Shown here: one piece after another, positions 49,326 to 62,394 of the stretch
How positions within the stretch are numbered: the first letter of the stretch is position 1
Layout: each line of letters opens with the position of its first letter
From: Mactra quadrangularis
Taxonomy: Eukaryota > Mollusca > Bivalvia > Venerida > Mactridae
DNA: 64,000 nucleotides
Assembly: GCA_025267735.1 (NCBI GenBank)
Contig: CM046299.1
Span: 19,552,232-19,616,231, forward strand
Direction of reading: 5' to 3'
Translations under genes and position numbers: made by a program
The notes under the pieces: generated by a model
Told to the model about the DNA's origin: nothing
The model's database searches: none
Seen by the model: the letters and a program-made list of their open reading frames with translations, nothing else

Positions 49326-49612
49326 TTTATATTGGGTTTAATGCTGTGTAAACACAATTAAGGTTATACTGTGGGCTGCTCAAATAACCCATCTTCCCTT
49401 CACCCATTTCTATAACTATAACTCGCCCACCATTTCACAAGGCCGTCAAGTTGTCAATTAATATGTACCTTACTATGTAGGAAAATTGGCATAATTATTA
49501 ATTTTTTATAGAAGGGTAAAATTGCCCTGGGTTGGGAGTCAACACCTATCTCCTTCAGGACACTAGGTAGGAAATCCTGGTGCGGTGCCAACAGCGGTAC
49601 AGACCCGAGTGT
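49326..49612 (-). repeat. SINE family 2 copy, minus strand
   Basis: On the minus strand it ends AACCTTAATTGTGTTTACAC and GCATTAAACCCAATATAAA, after the CCTTGTGAAATGGTGGGCGA and GGATTTCCTACCTAGTGTCC regions of the family. The head reads ACCCGGGTCTGTAC-like on the complement. Confidence 0.6.
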
Positions 49613-50539
49613 TGTATACAATAATTGGTTCATTTAGAGAGCTACATACATGAGCTATGTAGAGATTTGTGAAATTCCAAGAATTTATTTGTTCTGTTCT
49701 ATCATTTGCACCATTACTGTACACCGGTTTCAAGTTCTGTCAAACTCATTAAAAGGATGTTGTCAACATTAAATATACTAAACATAAGACATGTTAAAGC
49801 TATACATTCACAAATTAAAGAGTTAAAAAATTATGCCTCATCCATATTATTGGGGGTCCAACTGGTTCTAGTCAGAAAATGTGGTCTAAAACTTATATAT
49901 AATGCATTATCAATTTGACGCACTTAATAAACCAAATCAGTCTTACATCATAGTAACAACTATAACATGAAATAACCTGATACATTGTCAATATATAAAC
50001 ATGCAGTTAAAGCATAAAAAATTAAATCCTTAAGTTGTACTTTATCCAGGGATAAAAGAATGATTAACTGATTCCTGGAATGAATGTCAATGATCTAACT
50101 TTTTATACCCCCTTTTGAAAATGGCTGTATTGTTATGGCGCTGGTTGTCGCGGTCTGTAATATCTAGAGCACACAACTCCTTAACTACATGTACTTGACA
50201 TATTTTCTTGTAACTCTTACTGATGATAGATATTGTCGTCTAGTTCTGCAGAAAGGGGACATAATTCAAATTTCATCATTTACTTTTTGGATTATTTCCC
50301 TTCTATATAAACTTAAAAAGTGGACATCATTCAAATTCCATCATTTTCTTTTGAAATATTTGCCTTTCTATATACTGATAACTAATTCTTGTGCAAGACA
50401 ACTCCTCTTTCAATACTTGCCTTAAATTCTTGTTACTCTCGTTTCGAGTTGACCCATCTTCGGGTGTTTTTTGCCCCGCTCAGCAGAGATCTTGTTTTAA
50501 TTTTATAAACTCTGTGTACAAGAATAAGTTCCGAGTATA

Positions 50540-50626
50540 TTTATTGTGGGTTGCCCACAAGACTGCAATAACGTGCTCTTTAACACAATGTACTTACTCC
50601 AGTCTTGCGGGCAACCCAGGATATAT
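50540..50626. repeat. Inverted repeat around GGGTTGCCC
   Basis: 50548-50565 (GGGTTGCCCACAAGACTG) and 50600-50617 pair at 17 of 18 positions around a 34-nt loop. AT-rich flanks extend the symmetry. Probably a very short MITE or a hairpin. Confidence 0.6.
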
Positions 50627-50934
50627 ACAAATGTACTTACAAACACTTGAAGGCGTCCAATACTTCACAATGTGTATAATACATAATATAAAAATACTAA
50701 GGTTTAGGATTTTTTATTGTAAGCATATTTTAATTGACATTAATTTAAACCAGCAAACATAACAAGGTCACATCAACAAAATGTAGAAGAAAGATAACAT
50801 CACATTTTATCATATATATATATTATATACAGATTATTCTAAATCATTACATGTAATATACCAAGAATAGTTGAACTCATAATGTACAATATTCTACAAG
50901 AATCTCTAAACACTTGACCTACCTATATAGTTAT

Positions 50935-51235
50935 TGTAGGCTTTAATGCCATAGCAAGACATTGTATATGTCATATCACGGCTGTCAGTCAACCTACTCG
51001 CCATTTTAGGAAAGGCTAAATTTATACATTAAGTTGTTAACCAGTTACTAGCTGCATACTTCAGTCAGTCACTGACAACTGTCTCGTGATTTAGAATCAG
51101 TGGTAGAAGGGAGAAAGGAAGAAGAAATTATTTCATGAACAAGCTCCATGAAAGTATGCCCCAGCCGGAAATCAAATCCACAAACACTCGATCATTCGAC
51201 TAGTGTGCTAGTGACTGCGCTAGCCGGGCAAACTT
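50935..51235 (-). repeat. SINE family 1 copy, minus strand, diverged
   Basis: Tail complement TTGTAGGCTTTAATGCCATA, central GTCAGTCACTGACAACTG and the head complement ending in GCTAGCCGGGC are all recognisable. Confidence 0.7.
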
Positions 51236-51396
51236 CAAGACAATCAATTAATAATTCTAGTGATATACAAAACGGTAGAATATTTATACAATATACAAAT
51301 GACTGACAAAATATCAAATACATCGTAAAATACAGGTACACAAATTTCAATAATAATTTTGGCACATATAATACCCCTCCATATATGTTGCTTTAT

Positions 51397-52447
51397 AAAC
51401 AAGAGCTGTCAGAGGAGACAGCATGCTCGACTTAGAAAGTATTTGTCACAGAAGATATGGTTGATGATAAGGAACATACATATTTCAAAATTTGAAAATA
51501 TAACCTTAACAAATTCAAAGAAAAAAAAAAGAAATAAATAGAAAACTATAAGTTCAAGGGGGATAACTCTGAAAAAATGTATAAGGAGTTATGAATCTTG
51601 TCACATGAGATGTGGTTGATAATAAGGAACATATATCTAAAGTTTGAAGTCAATACCTGAAGAAATAAAACAGTTGCAGTAAAAACAAACATTTTTTAAA
51701 GAAAACTCTAATTTCAAGGGGAGATAATTCTGAAAAAAATATATTTGGTGTTATGAACCTTGTCACATGAGATGTGGTTGATAATAAGGAACATATATTT
51801 AAAGTCAATACCTAAAGAAATAAAACAGTTGCAGTAAAAACAAATATTTATTAAAGAAAACTATAAGTTCAAGGGGGATAACTTTGAAAATAATGTATAC
51901 GGAGTTATGAACCTTGTCACATGAGATGTGGTTGATAATAAGGAACATATATTTAAAGTTTGAAATCAATACCTAAAGAAATAAAACAGTTGCAGTAAAA
52001 ACAAACATTTTTTAAAGAAAACTCTAAGTTCAAGGGGAGATAATTCTGAAAAAAATGCATTCGGAGTTATGGACCATGTCACATGAGATGTGGTTGATAG
52101 AAAGGAACATATATTTAAAGTTTGAAGTTAATATCATAAGAAATAACAAAGATACAGAAGAAAGTATTTTACTGCACAAAAACTTTAATCTGTGCACAAA
52201 AACTTCAATCAGTTCAAGGGGAGATAATTCTTGAAAAAATGTGTTTGGAGTTATGGACCTTGTCACATGAGATGTGGTTGATAGTAAGGAACATATATTT
52301 AAAGTTTGAAGTTAATATCTTAAGAAATAACAAAGATATAGAAGAAAGTATTTTACTGCACAAAAACTTTAATCAGAAGTGTGGACGCGGACGCGGATGC
52401 CGGGGCGAGTAGGAGAGCTCTACATTACTTCGTAAAGTCGAGCTAAA
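51397..52447. mobile_element. Tandem-repeat transposon with six ~155-bp units ('pearl'/Helitron-like)
   Basis: It begins AACAAGAGCTGTCAGAGGAG; GCTGTC and GACAGC form a short terminal hairpin. It ends TTCGTAAAGTCGAGCTAAAA. Between the ends the word TCACA(T)GAGATGTGGTTGAT recurs at about 51446, 51601, 51763, 51918, 52079 and 52263, a period of 155-162 bp with one longer unit of 184. A core of roughly 160-bp tandem repeats between unique ends is how the bivalve 'pearl' elements (non-autonomous, Helitron-related) are built. The Helitron link here is inferred. A shorter inverted copy is at 45388-45885. Confidence 0.65.
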
Positions 52448-53319
52448 AATGTTACTCCTATTGCAATGGTCAGTAGACCCAATATAAGATTACACCTAAG
52501 CTTTTAATCAATATGAAGCACATATTCTTGCTAGTGATATAAAAGCTCATTAAAGATTTACAAGTCTGGCTAGGGAATCTAACCCACAACCTCTGCAATA
52601 GATAGGGTTCAGAAACTCTATTGAGCTTACTAGGCATTAAAGTGTACATTGTACTTTAATATAAAACCATTCAAACTTTCAAATACCTTTTTTAATCAAT
52701 ACCGGTATGTCCTTTAAAAACAAACACACTATCTTAGATGAAAATATTTCATTATCTAATAGATTAATATGAAAATTTCTTATTGTTTATAAGTACAACT
52801 AAAAATACCCTCCATCCATATATAAATCATGAAAGACAAAATAGACCTCAACTCTAATGCACACCGATAATTAACTATTACAATAAAAAAATCACCATAT
52901 TCAAGTTATATCAAATATCATTCACAACACTCACAGTACATTTACTTTACTTATATACACACTTCCAACCCTTTACTGGTTGTCACATGGCTAATGCTGG
53001 CAATTATTCACCTTCTGGCATAAGGGCTATTTCAAGATGTTCTTATTTTATTACTAATAGAATGACAGAGATGCAACCAAATTGTTCCCTAGGCAATTAA
53101 TTCTAGCAAGAGGTTCAACCTAGTCAAATTTTTCTATTAGCAATTTATCTTAGCCATCAAACAAATGGTATTGCAATCTCACTTAAAATGGGAAAATATA
53201 ATCACATATTAACTAATTTTACAGAAGAGGTGGACACCTTTAACCTGACTTCAAAATTTCATTTTGGCAGTCCTGTTTACATCAAAGTAAATATTTCAAC
53301 AACAACTTCCCATCTTGTT
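52448..53319 (-). other. ATXN7L3 3' untranslated region and intergenic DNA
   Basis: The stretch just below the stop codon is probably 3' UTR. On the minus strand the nearest AATAAA is the complement of 53047-53052, about 270 nt after the stop. Nothing else recognised down to 52448. Confidence 0.4.
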
Positions 53320-56300
53320 TCAATCAAATTCATACATATTAGATAATTGGTTAGGGTTACTATTAGTCACTGTGTTATGAAAAGAATGAGATTTTCCATT
53401 CTTCCTCTTTTTTGATTTAGAACTTTTTCCATGACGTTTCCTCGACGATGTACTATGTGAGTTACCTGAAAGAAAACAAAGAGAAGAGATTTTTAGTAAT
53501 GTATAATTGAAAAATAAAACAGTTAAGACAGTTAATTGATGGCATTTAAAACAAAATAATCAGGACTGTCTCTTCTCAAAGTAAACATTTGGATTTTAAA
53601 AATGGTAAAAAATCACATGCTTTTGCAATAAGTGGTTTTTATAAAGGAACAGTTCTGGTTATCTTAAAATTCTTACATGAGACCAATAACGTTGAGATTA
53701 CAAATTCATACATGAGATCAATTTTTTTGAGTTCTCAAAACTCTGACATGAGACCAATCTAAGAGATCTCAATAATCAAACTTGATACTCATCTAATTGA
53801 GATATCAAAATTCTTAAATGTGACTAATCTAAGAGATCTCAATATTCAAACTTGAAGTTCATCCCATTGAGATCTCAAAATTCTTAAATGTGACTAATCT
53901 AAGAGATCTCAATATTCAAACTTGAAGTTCATCCCATTGAGATCTCAAAATTCTTAAATATGACTAATCACATTGACATCTCAAAATTCATACTTAAGAT
54001 CAATCTTATTGAGATCTTAAAATCTAAAATTGATATTAATCTCACTGAGATCTCAAAATATATACTTGAAATCAATCTCATTTTTAAGAAACTAGTCTTG
54101 GTTAACTAAGTATAATATATAAAAGTAAGACATATTACCATTAGTAGTAGAAGTCGAATCTGTAGGTGATGAAGCATACGAGGCTGCTTCCCATTGTAAT
54201 GATTCCCTTAATGATTGACTATCACCATCTACATATGTATCTATATCAACATTATCATCATCATCACCATGTACACTGAAATATCATAAATTGAGACTTG
54301 TCAAATTTTCATGTTAGAGTATAATCAGAATGGATGGGTTTTCAACCATGGACCCCCTTGGAAACACAAGATTTGATATCTTGCAAGAAGCCTACTGCAC
54401 CAAAGACCTGAGTAGGTCGTTTTGGATTGATGAAATTAATTACTTTTCATATGTATTTATCCATCAACATACATGTAGTTTTATTAGATAGTAACATTTG
54501 AAAAGAAGATAATAATGCCTTACAAAGAATTGCTGCTCAGAAAATGACAATTAACTCCGCCACTCCTGAAAATAAGTTTTCTGAGCACAAGCTGTGAACA
54601 CATAAATTGATCTTACACCAAATTGACGACTATTCTCTATTAACTTACCCAGTCCCTAAAAGAAACTGTCTAACTTGTCTCCTTTGTTCATCAGTATGCT
54701 GAGGACACTTGTGGGATCTGAATGAAATAAACAAAAATATAACATTGATATGTGACACAAAAATTTAATCTCCAGTCAAAATATGACATGAAACAAATAA
54801 TACTAGCTATGATACGCTATTTTCTTTCATGTTTTACAGTAAAATGTGGAGTTATTAGGTTAAAATATATACATGTACAATAAAAATATAAAATTTTGAA
54901 AATAGACTTCAGAATGATGTCATCTTAAAGGATAAATGACATCATCTTTGAAAAGAAATTTATATAAATCATGATGTCACGTTATAACTATATTGTATAT
55001 AATACTTCTATCAGAACACAGAAAAGAAACAAATCTTTATTACTATAAGAATAATACCTTTTTATATCAACTAATGAGCTTGGCGTAGCCCCATAGGAAT
55101 ATGTTTTCTGAGCTCATTCAGCCTTAACCAAGTGAAAAAGGGGGCAAATTCAGTTAAAATTAGGATTTTTAATCTTATACTTGTGTTACATACCTTGTAC
55201 ACATTTTCTTTGTATGACCAGATATAACCCCACATGTCTGTAATGAAAACAAAATACACATTACCAAATTTGATACAAATATAGAGCAATCAACTTCAGG
55301 TACTATATAAAAAGATTGATCTAAAAATAAAACAGATACTATGAAAAGAAGGGGTTACCACCCTGCATTTTTGCTCTCTCTCCTTTTCTGAATTCAAGAT
55401 TTATAACTAGTTAATTCATGATCCAAACTAGCATAGAACCCACAACCTTTAAAGTTGTAAATGGATACTAAACCACATTGCCCCATAAAAGGTAGCTTGA
55501 AGACAAGGGAGTACAAGAGTCATGCCATTCATCCAATACATACAACCCCTCCTTTCAAGAAATAGTCCTCAAACTCTTGGAGCTATTAAATTCTTGGGGC
55601 ATGAATGTCTGTGGGATAATCTAAGCATGAAATAACTCAATTTCTTGTGAGTTATTTATGTTAGGTGTCAAATTAACTTGATAAAAAATTCATATTAAGC
55701 AGACCCTCTACCAAGTCACCATAAAAGCTACCTAGAAGGCAAGGGAGAACAAGTGTTGTATCAACCCTGACTAAATATGGCTTAATTATTTGAACAAGTA
55801 AGTATTCTAAGGGAATGGTATCAAACTTGTGCTAAGTACTCAGTTTAGGGTTAGCTAATAATAGCAAGAAAAATACTCACAGACATAAGAAGTGTCTTTT
55901 TCTCTTCTGTAAAAGAAAAGAACATGGTATTAAACAAGATATTAAGCATCCATCATTCTCAACTGCCAAGCAAATTCAATACTGCCTTTCTAGTACTATA
56001 GTACAGGTATATAAAATTTAACAAATGTAGAGTTCAAAATGAGACAAGAAAAAAGTTAAAATTATCAGAAACATTCTTTCTTTCAAACATTCAAAACTGT
56101 GGTTTGATAACAACAATACAACGGACAGGTACATATCCATTCCAGACAGTATCTACTGTTAAAAACTGGATCGACAGCAAGTAAAATTCACCAGGTATTA
56201 CTTTCTGCTGACAGGTTTGCTCATTGGTACTAGACTTTTCCTTTAGTTCAACGATACAATAAAAGAACAATAAGGGACCTTAGTCAGTTATTTCCCCTTG

Positions 56301-59300
56301 TATACTCTGCAAATAGGTAGGTCCAATTAGTTGGATTACTCGAATTTTACCCTTACTTTTCAATGTCAGTTTGCAAAAATTAATCTTAAATAACTTGTTT
56401 GTAAATAATTCAATTTGTTTGAAATTCAAACTAAGTATTTTTAGGGTAAAGAACTATCTAAATTTAATCACTTCAGTAAATATCTTCATTAACAAGAAAG
56501 ATATTAGATGAAATATTTTGTTATCCTTACATAGGAATTCAATGATAAAATCCGAGGATTCCTACTGTAAGGACCTACTTACTAATTGGATTGCTTCAGA
56601 TTTTATCAGGGAAAGATAACTGACTAAAGTCCCTGATTGAAGGTGGGATGTGTCACCTGATAATTAATGGGAAATATTTCTAAAACCAGAGACTGAGAAA
56701 CACTTTCTTCACAATGGATATGCATAGTAAGCTTAAGATTCAGTTGATATTTAAGTCACTAAGTTATGCCCTGATAAAAGCAAAAATGGCCACCACAAAA
56801 CAAAGTATAGGTAATTGTATAAGTGACCAAGTTGGACAACACAATTAAAGTTTTATTACCCAATGTCATGTATTCATAACCACCAATAGAATCAGGTGTG
56901 TCAGCTCTTTCATGTTTAAATGGTACATCTGTCATATGAAGACTACTATCTATAAAATAAAACATATAACAAAGCATAAGAAAATTAACTAAAGTATAAA
57001 TAAACTTATTGTAGCAAACTCCATCATATTTGACAACTGTATTTTTAGGCTGTTTTGCATACATGTACAACATTGAAGCTTGCCCAGCTAGCTCAGTCAG
57101 TACCAAGTCAACTTATTGAGAGGTCGTGGGTTCATTTCATACTTTCCACCATACTATCATGCAGTTTAGTCATGAAATAATTTCTACAGCCATTCTCCCT
57201 CCTACCACTAATTCTTAATCATGTAGGGCAGTTGTCAGTCACTGACAATTTGGTCCCAAAATGGCCTGAAAAAATAGTGCAGCTCGGTGAAAGTAACAAT
57301 CAAATTGAAAAGGTAAAATTCACAAAGACATAAAATTCTTAGTTGATAAGTTGCATAAATATAACAGTAAAATAAACAATATATAAATACCTGTCAGGGA
57401 AGAGCCATTTCCATTTTTTAATCTTGAATTTTTATGTCTTCTAGGTGAATTACTTCTTTTTTCTTTTCTTAACCTTTTCACTGTAATGGCAATGATAGAA
57501 AAACATCAAAATAATGAAAAGAGAACCAGTAGTTTATTCTCAGAACTCTAATTTAGACTGACATTAATAGCACTTTCAATGTTTATCAATTTTCTTTTTT
57601 TGCACTAGTGACCTAGCATCAATAAACAATATAGTACAACCTCTCTTGAACAACAACCATACAGAGGAACTAAAGTTTGTGGCTGCTCAGAGGTTGTTGC
57701 TTTGCAGAGGTTAAATTTAATTAAAACTATGCCTCAGGGAAATATTAAATGCTACTGTTGTGAGGAGCGTTTATTCTGCAGAGGTTATACCATACAATAA
57801 CAGATGAACATTTTACTATACACATTTATCATAGCTGCATTGTAAAACAATTTTTTACAATTTAGATTAAATCATTCTCGAGTTCACTACCTGGTATCCA
57901 AGTATCTATTAAATGATAACCAGTTCCAGAGTTGTAACCGCTCAGCCACACCAACACTTCACAACAACTAAATAGTTAATGCTATTTCAACAACTAAATA
58001 GTTAATGCTATTTCTAGAACATAGTTCTACTATGAAGCTTCAGTTAAAGTTAATATAAAGAGCCTATAGAAGTATAATGTGTAAATGGGTGGAAGTGGCA
58101 AGTTTCGAAAATTATGAATATCAACTGAAATAGACAGATTTTAGAAGTTAGATAGAGTAATTTATTCTCAAAACACTGAAATCAGAATTTATACTGTCCG
58201 ATAACTTCCATTCATAATATTTACATTTTTTGTCAGGATACAGCGACCAATCAGCATCATTATAATCATCTTCACTTTCACCACTGTCATGTTTTAATGA
58301 GTCAGGTCCTAGTCTGAAAATATATATAAATGTTAATACAAAAAATCAGGTGAAAAAGGAGTATTTAGTTCAACATAGCAGGAACAGCATCAGTAAAAAG
58401 CACAGACCCCTCCACTCAGCCAAAAAACCAAAAAGACGGAGATCTTTTAAAAAGATTTTTTAACTTTTGTAATAACAAGGACATTACAAAAAAAAAACCC
58501 CAAAAAAACAAGAACTTAAAGGATTTCTGCTTTAAAACAGGCAGTGGCAGTGGCAGAACAATTGCAACTTTAAATCAGGTTCTAGGGTGCACCAACCTCA
58601 CACTTTGAGTTTGAAATGGTTCAAAATTGTCTTTGTGAAAGAGTTAAACATAATGGAAACCTATAGAATCCTAAAAAAACAAAAAACTAACCTGTCTTTA
58701 AGCACTTTCTGTGACCTTCTACTAGCAATTCTCGAGCTGTTTCTACCCATACCCATACATTTTTCTAAATGAGGAGCAAATCTAGAGGCAGCTAGGTTTC
58801 TTTGACAATTAGGACATATACATTCTAATTGTTTCTTAGCAGGTAAATTACCAAACACATCAACACCAGGTCTATCAACTATGGCTGAAAAAAAATTATT
58901 CGTGATTATTGATAACTTGCATAAAACCAAAAATTGTATGCAATTGTAAATGTTAAAAGAACAAAGTCAAAATTTCGCTCACTTTACAAAATAATAATTT
59001 CTCTAACAAAACTATAATTATCTAAACAAACGGAAGTCATCCAGTTCTCGTACTGTACTAAGTATTTCAACCTACCGTGTTCAACTTTGGACCTGAAAGA
59101 ATAAAATAAATACCATATAAATACAAATGAACAGTTACATTCCTTTTACCAAAAGTTAAATCTAAAAACAAAAATTCAATAAAAAGGAAATAAATAAATA
59201 ATGTAGTACAATGAATGAAATATCACAAATCAAAATTCATTTATTAAATGTGTCTATATACTTCTCTTAAGTCACTTAGTTTGAAAAAAAACATACTCTG

Positions 59301-60486
59301 TTAATAATTAAATATCAAACAAGGCATAAAAAATTCCAGGGTTTCAGGCAATCCAACCCAACCTAGCAAATCTCATCTACCCTAGAGGATTTTGTGTTAA
59401 ACTTCACACACAAAAAATCTACCATTTACAAAAGTCAAAATTTATTGAAATTCACAATTGTCTTTGTCTATAAATAAAACTTGAAGCCAACCTTACCAAC
59501 TTTTTTCAGACCCTTGTTCGAAACATAGGATTTTTGCCTAATAATGACAATTGTACATTATTTAATTAATTATACTTACTGCGGATCTGTGTCACTAAGA
59601 AACAATGTTCCAAGTTTAGAAGATCTGTGAATCTCAAAACAAAGTCCAAGTGTAATATCATCAATGATATCATTCATTACAAATTCAAAATCTTCCTGCA
59701 AAAACAAATAATATATCAAGTTTAAATTGAACATGTATCAGTCCAGTCAACAGGAGACTCAGCAGTTCACTACTGGGCAGACGGTACTGTGAAGATCATA
59801 ACTTTACAGGACCTAGCCACGTCTTACAGGACAAGAGACATTCTACATATTTGATGAATTGAAAACTGTGTGGATGAGATCAATTTTTGGGCTGGACAGT
59901 CAGTCCAGTAAATCTGCAGATCAATAGAAGATACTATACATGTACATGTATGTCAACAATAATTTTCCAATGCTTAAAACATCAATAAAATTTAACAGTT
60001 TATCAATTTTAAAACAGACTAAACCATTGTAGTGCTAGTAGCTTACAACTTGTTAGGTTAACAATAATGTCATGTCACAAGGAAGAAGTTAAAGAACATG
60101 TATATCACCATCATAAAAATGTCAACAATTATGAAAATTTAATCCTGAGCTTCCTGTCCTAACAAAACTATTTTCTTTCCATCAGAAATTCCACTGGATT
60201 GTTATTATCAGTTACTCGTTGATACAAATAAGTGTTTCTAATAACAAAAAGATCCTGTCATTCGTTAAATTCGACACCTGCACCAAATAAAATGTTTGTT
60301 TACATTTATGCGTTACCCCACCCATTTTAATACACAGGTAAATGACCGAATAATGCAAACTTAATTTTGACGCTAAGTTCTCAGTACAAGACGGCATCAT
60401 TTACATGAGCATAACAATTAAAGTATTATAAATACCTCTGTAGCATCAGAACAATCCTCAGTCCGCTTCGTAGGATTCATTTCCAT
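53320..60486 (-). CDS. ATXN7L3: Ataxin-7-like protein 3 (SAGA deubiquitinase module), 12 coding exons
   Basis: A subunit of the SAGA DUB module that activates USP22-type deubiquitinases toward histone H2B; orthologue of yeast Sgf11. Exons in coding order: 60436-60486, 59580-59695, 59076-59092, 58692-58884, 58225-58313, 57391-57480, 56860-56949, 55881-55906, 55194-55237, 54649-54717, 54139-54275, 53320-53465. All introns are GT-AG; the sum is 1,068 nt (355 residues), close to the vertebrate length of about 350. Residues 18-50 form the Sgf11 helix ([20 protein letters not shown]). The Sgf11 zinc finger is [20 protein letters not shown] at about 85-104, followed by [12 protein letters not shown]. 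The SCA7 domain is about 210-265 ([30 protein letters not shown]). The tail is acidic, then Ser/Lys-rich. Exon 3 is only 17 nt. Confidence 0.95.
53690..54080. repeat. Minisatellite in ATXN7L3 intron 11
   Basis: Units of about 35 bp based on GAGATCTCAAAATTCATACT, arranged partly as a 70-bp higher-order repeat. Two successive 70-bp units (about 53803-53872 and 53873-53942) are almost identical, so they duplicated recently. Confidence 0.75.
56273..56634. mobile_element. 363-bp MITE family, copy B
   Basis: Begins AGGGACCTTAGTCAGTTAT, ends ATAACTGACTAAAGTCCCT; same orientation and body as 18010-18372. In ATXN7L3 intron 7. Confidence 0.75.
57080..57248 (+). repeat. SINE family 1 copy, 3' end lost
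   Basis: Head with A box (CCCAGCTAGCTCAGTCAGTA) and B box (TCGTGGGTTCATTTC), then CATTCTCCCTCCTACCACTA and GGCAGTTGTCAGTCACTGAC, then stops. In ATXN7L3 intron 6. Confidence 0.75.
57632..57796. mobile_element. Pogo-like MITE, copy 3
   Basis: AGTACAACCTCTCTTGAACA to GCAGAGGTTATACCATAC follows the copy at 37832-38014. Its ends are degraded. In ATXN7L3 intron 5. Confidence 0.55.
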
Positions 60487-62294
60487 ATTTTTTCTGAATG
60501 TATTTTGACAAAATTCTCAACCGGAAGTTTAGTTGTAGTAACCTCCCTTGATTTAAACGAACAAGCGATAGGCACGAGAAAACCGTTCTAATACCGCGAA
60601 AAAAGTACAAGGGTGCTACAACATTATTATTCATTTATGTGGATGTATTCTGAAACATTTTTAATGGGGTTAATTTATATTGCTTATCCAGTAAGATCTT
60701 CTGCTCTGACAGGACAGTGACAATTAGATCTAGATCTACAAAATGAGCTAAAAAAATAAAGAAAATAATGAGTGTGTTTAAGCAGGGAATATAGATATTA
60801 TGTTTTCTATGTCTCTGGTTTAAGTCATTCTCGTTTCCAGAGTCTAGTAGGATTCTCAATGCTAGCCTCGATACGTTTAATTGAAAGAAATTGTCGGAGC
60901 TCGACACATAAAAGCAACAAATTTTCTAGGCTGGGGGAGAAAATGAATAGCCTACCCAAACGCGTGTCTGAAAAAAAGGTTCTTAAACTATTTATTTCAA
61001 TTATATCATCAAACATTGATTGTTTAACATACATGTGCTATTCGAATCGATCCCTTTTAAGCTATTATAAATTTACAATTTTATCATTATTCAAGACAAG
61101 GACCATATATAGATCTATATATACGTAGGGTCCTTGTTCTAGATGACCTTCATGATCACCCGACCTAGCCTACTTCTTCCTCTCATAAAGTGTCAGACCC
61201 ACTCTGGGGTATGAAGGCACTTTGGGCTGCACGAATGCATATTCGACATGATGGTGATTATTCAAGTTCACCTTAAAATAGAATACATATGCCCTCACTC
61301 GAAAACCCATCCTCATATCCAGAGGATATCAAACTACTCGATCTAGATAATCTTGATAAACTCTGGGTACGAGAATACCGAAAAACGTAAGATTTGTCCT
61401 GTGATTTAGAAGATATACTTCAATTCATGAAAATCAGTATTTTTGATAAAATTATTTGAAAGCAAACAAAAACATTTAAATCTACTTCATTAATGGCAAT
61501 AAAACCAAGGATAATTTTCAGAAATATTACATCGTCAACGGTCGTAGTGTCCCCCAAAACAAAAACCCCAACAGATAGGCGCATATGATAATTTTGCTGA
61601 AAATAAACAATAAGTAATAATTTTAGTCATCAGTCAATCTAAGCTCGTTTTCCAAAAACAAAAAGATAACGCATCATACTTATACTACATGTGCAAAACA
61701 TTGATTCAGTTTTAACGTTTATTTAAAATCAGGGATTTTATATAAAATCCCTGTTAAAATTGACACGTGTTCGTTGATTTAAAATACTTCAACTTTAAAT
61801 ATAGCGAGCCTCTCACGATTTCTTCCACGCTATCTGACGGAGAAACTAATAAATTATCTGCAATGTCCGTGGCTTTGACATGTGCGCTTTTTCTCATGAC
61901 CAGTGAAATGTGTATTACAAACGGAAGTTATGTTGCCCAAGGCACCTCCAACCGTGACCAGTTATATCACGTGATTGGTCAGTGGGTTTGCCCATAATGT
62001 ATGAGGGGTGTAAGGTTAACGAGGTCTATACATTTTTCGATATAAAGTACATTATACGTTATCTAACACAATGAAATTACACATAGATAAAGGTTATCTG
62101 AAATATGTTGCATACAATTTGGATAATATGTAAAGTTTTATAAAGTTTGCTTTTGTTATCAGTTTAAACAAAATCCTATTCTATTAATGGGTCATTCCTA
62201 TTGCGCATTGTGAATCAACAACCTAGTCATGACGTAACTACTATCTCTTAATCCATGTTATAATTGTGTATTTTCTAACTTTAAAACAATTAAT
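60487..62294. promoter_or_regulatory. Upstream region shared by ATXN7L3 and a divergent gene
   Basis: About 1.8 kb between the ATXN7L3 ATG and the ATG at 62295. CACGTGATTGGTCAG at 61967-61981 joins an E box to an inverted CCAAT box. A near-perfect palindrome occupies 61096-61137 (ACAAGGACC and GGTCCTTGT around TATATAGATCTATATA). The 76-codon frame at 61767-61997 shows no coding signal I can defend. No transposon copy recognised. Confidence 0.4.
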
Positions 62295-62394
62295 ATGGCT
62301 GATGGGTCATTTTGTGATTATCCAGGACAAGTGGACAATGCTTTACTCGCTCAAATGGCTGGATACGGAAGCCGAGGAACTTCAGAAAACTTAG
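62295..62394 (+). CDS. Probable first coding exon of an unrecognised gene
   Basis: ATG at 62295 with A at -3 and G at +4 opens a 33-codon frame (MADGSFCDYPGQVDNALLAQ, then MAGYGSRGTSENL). It runs into a good splice donor, TTAG|GTAAAT, at 62394. The peptide looks like a real N-terminus, but I do not recognise the family. The rest of the gene would lie beyond the window. It could also be a chance ORF with a donor-like word. Confidence 0.45.

Noticed and set aside
61767..61997. 76-codon frame upstream of the divergent gene
   Set aside because: No recognisable protein, no splice or start context of note, ends within the E-box/CCAAT region.
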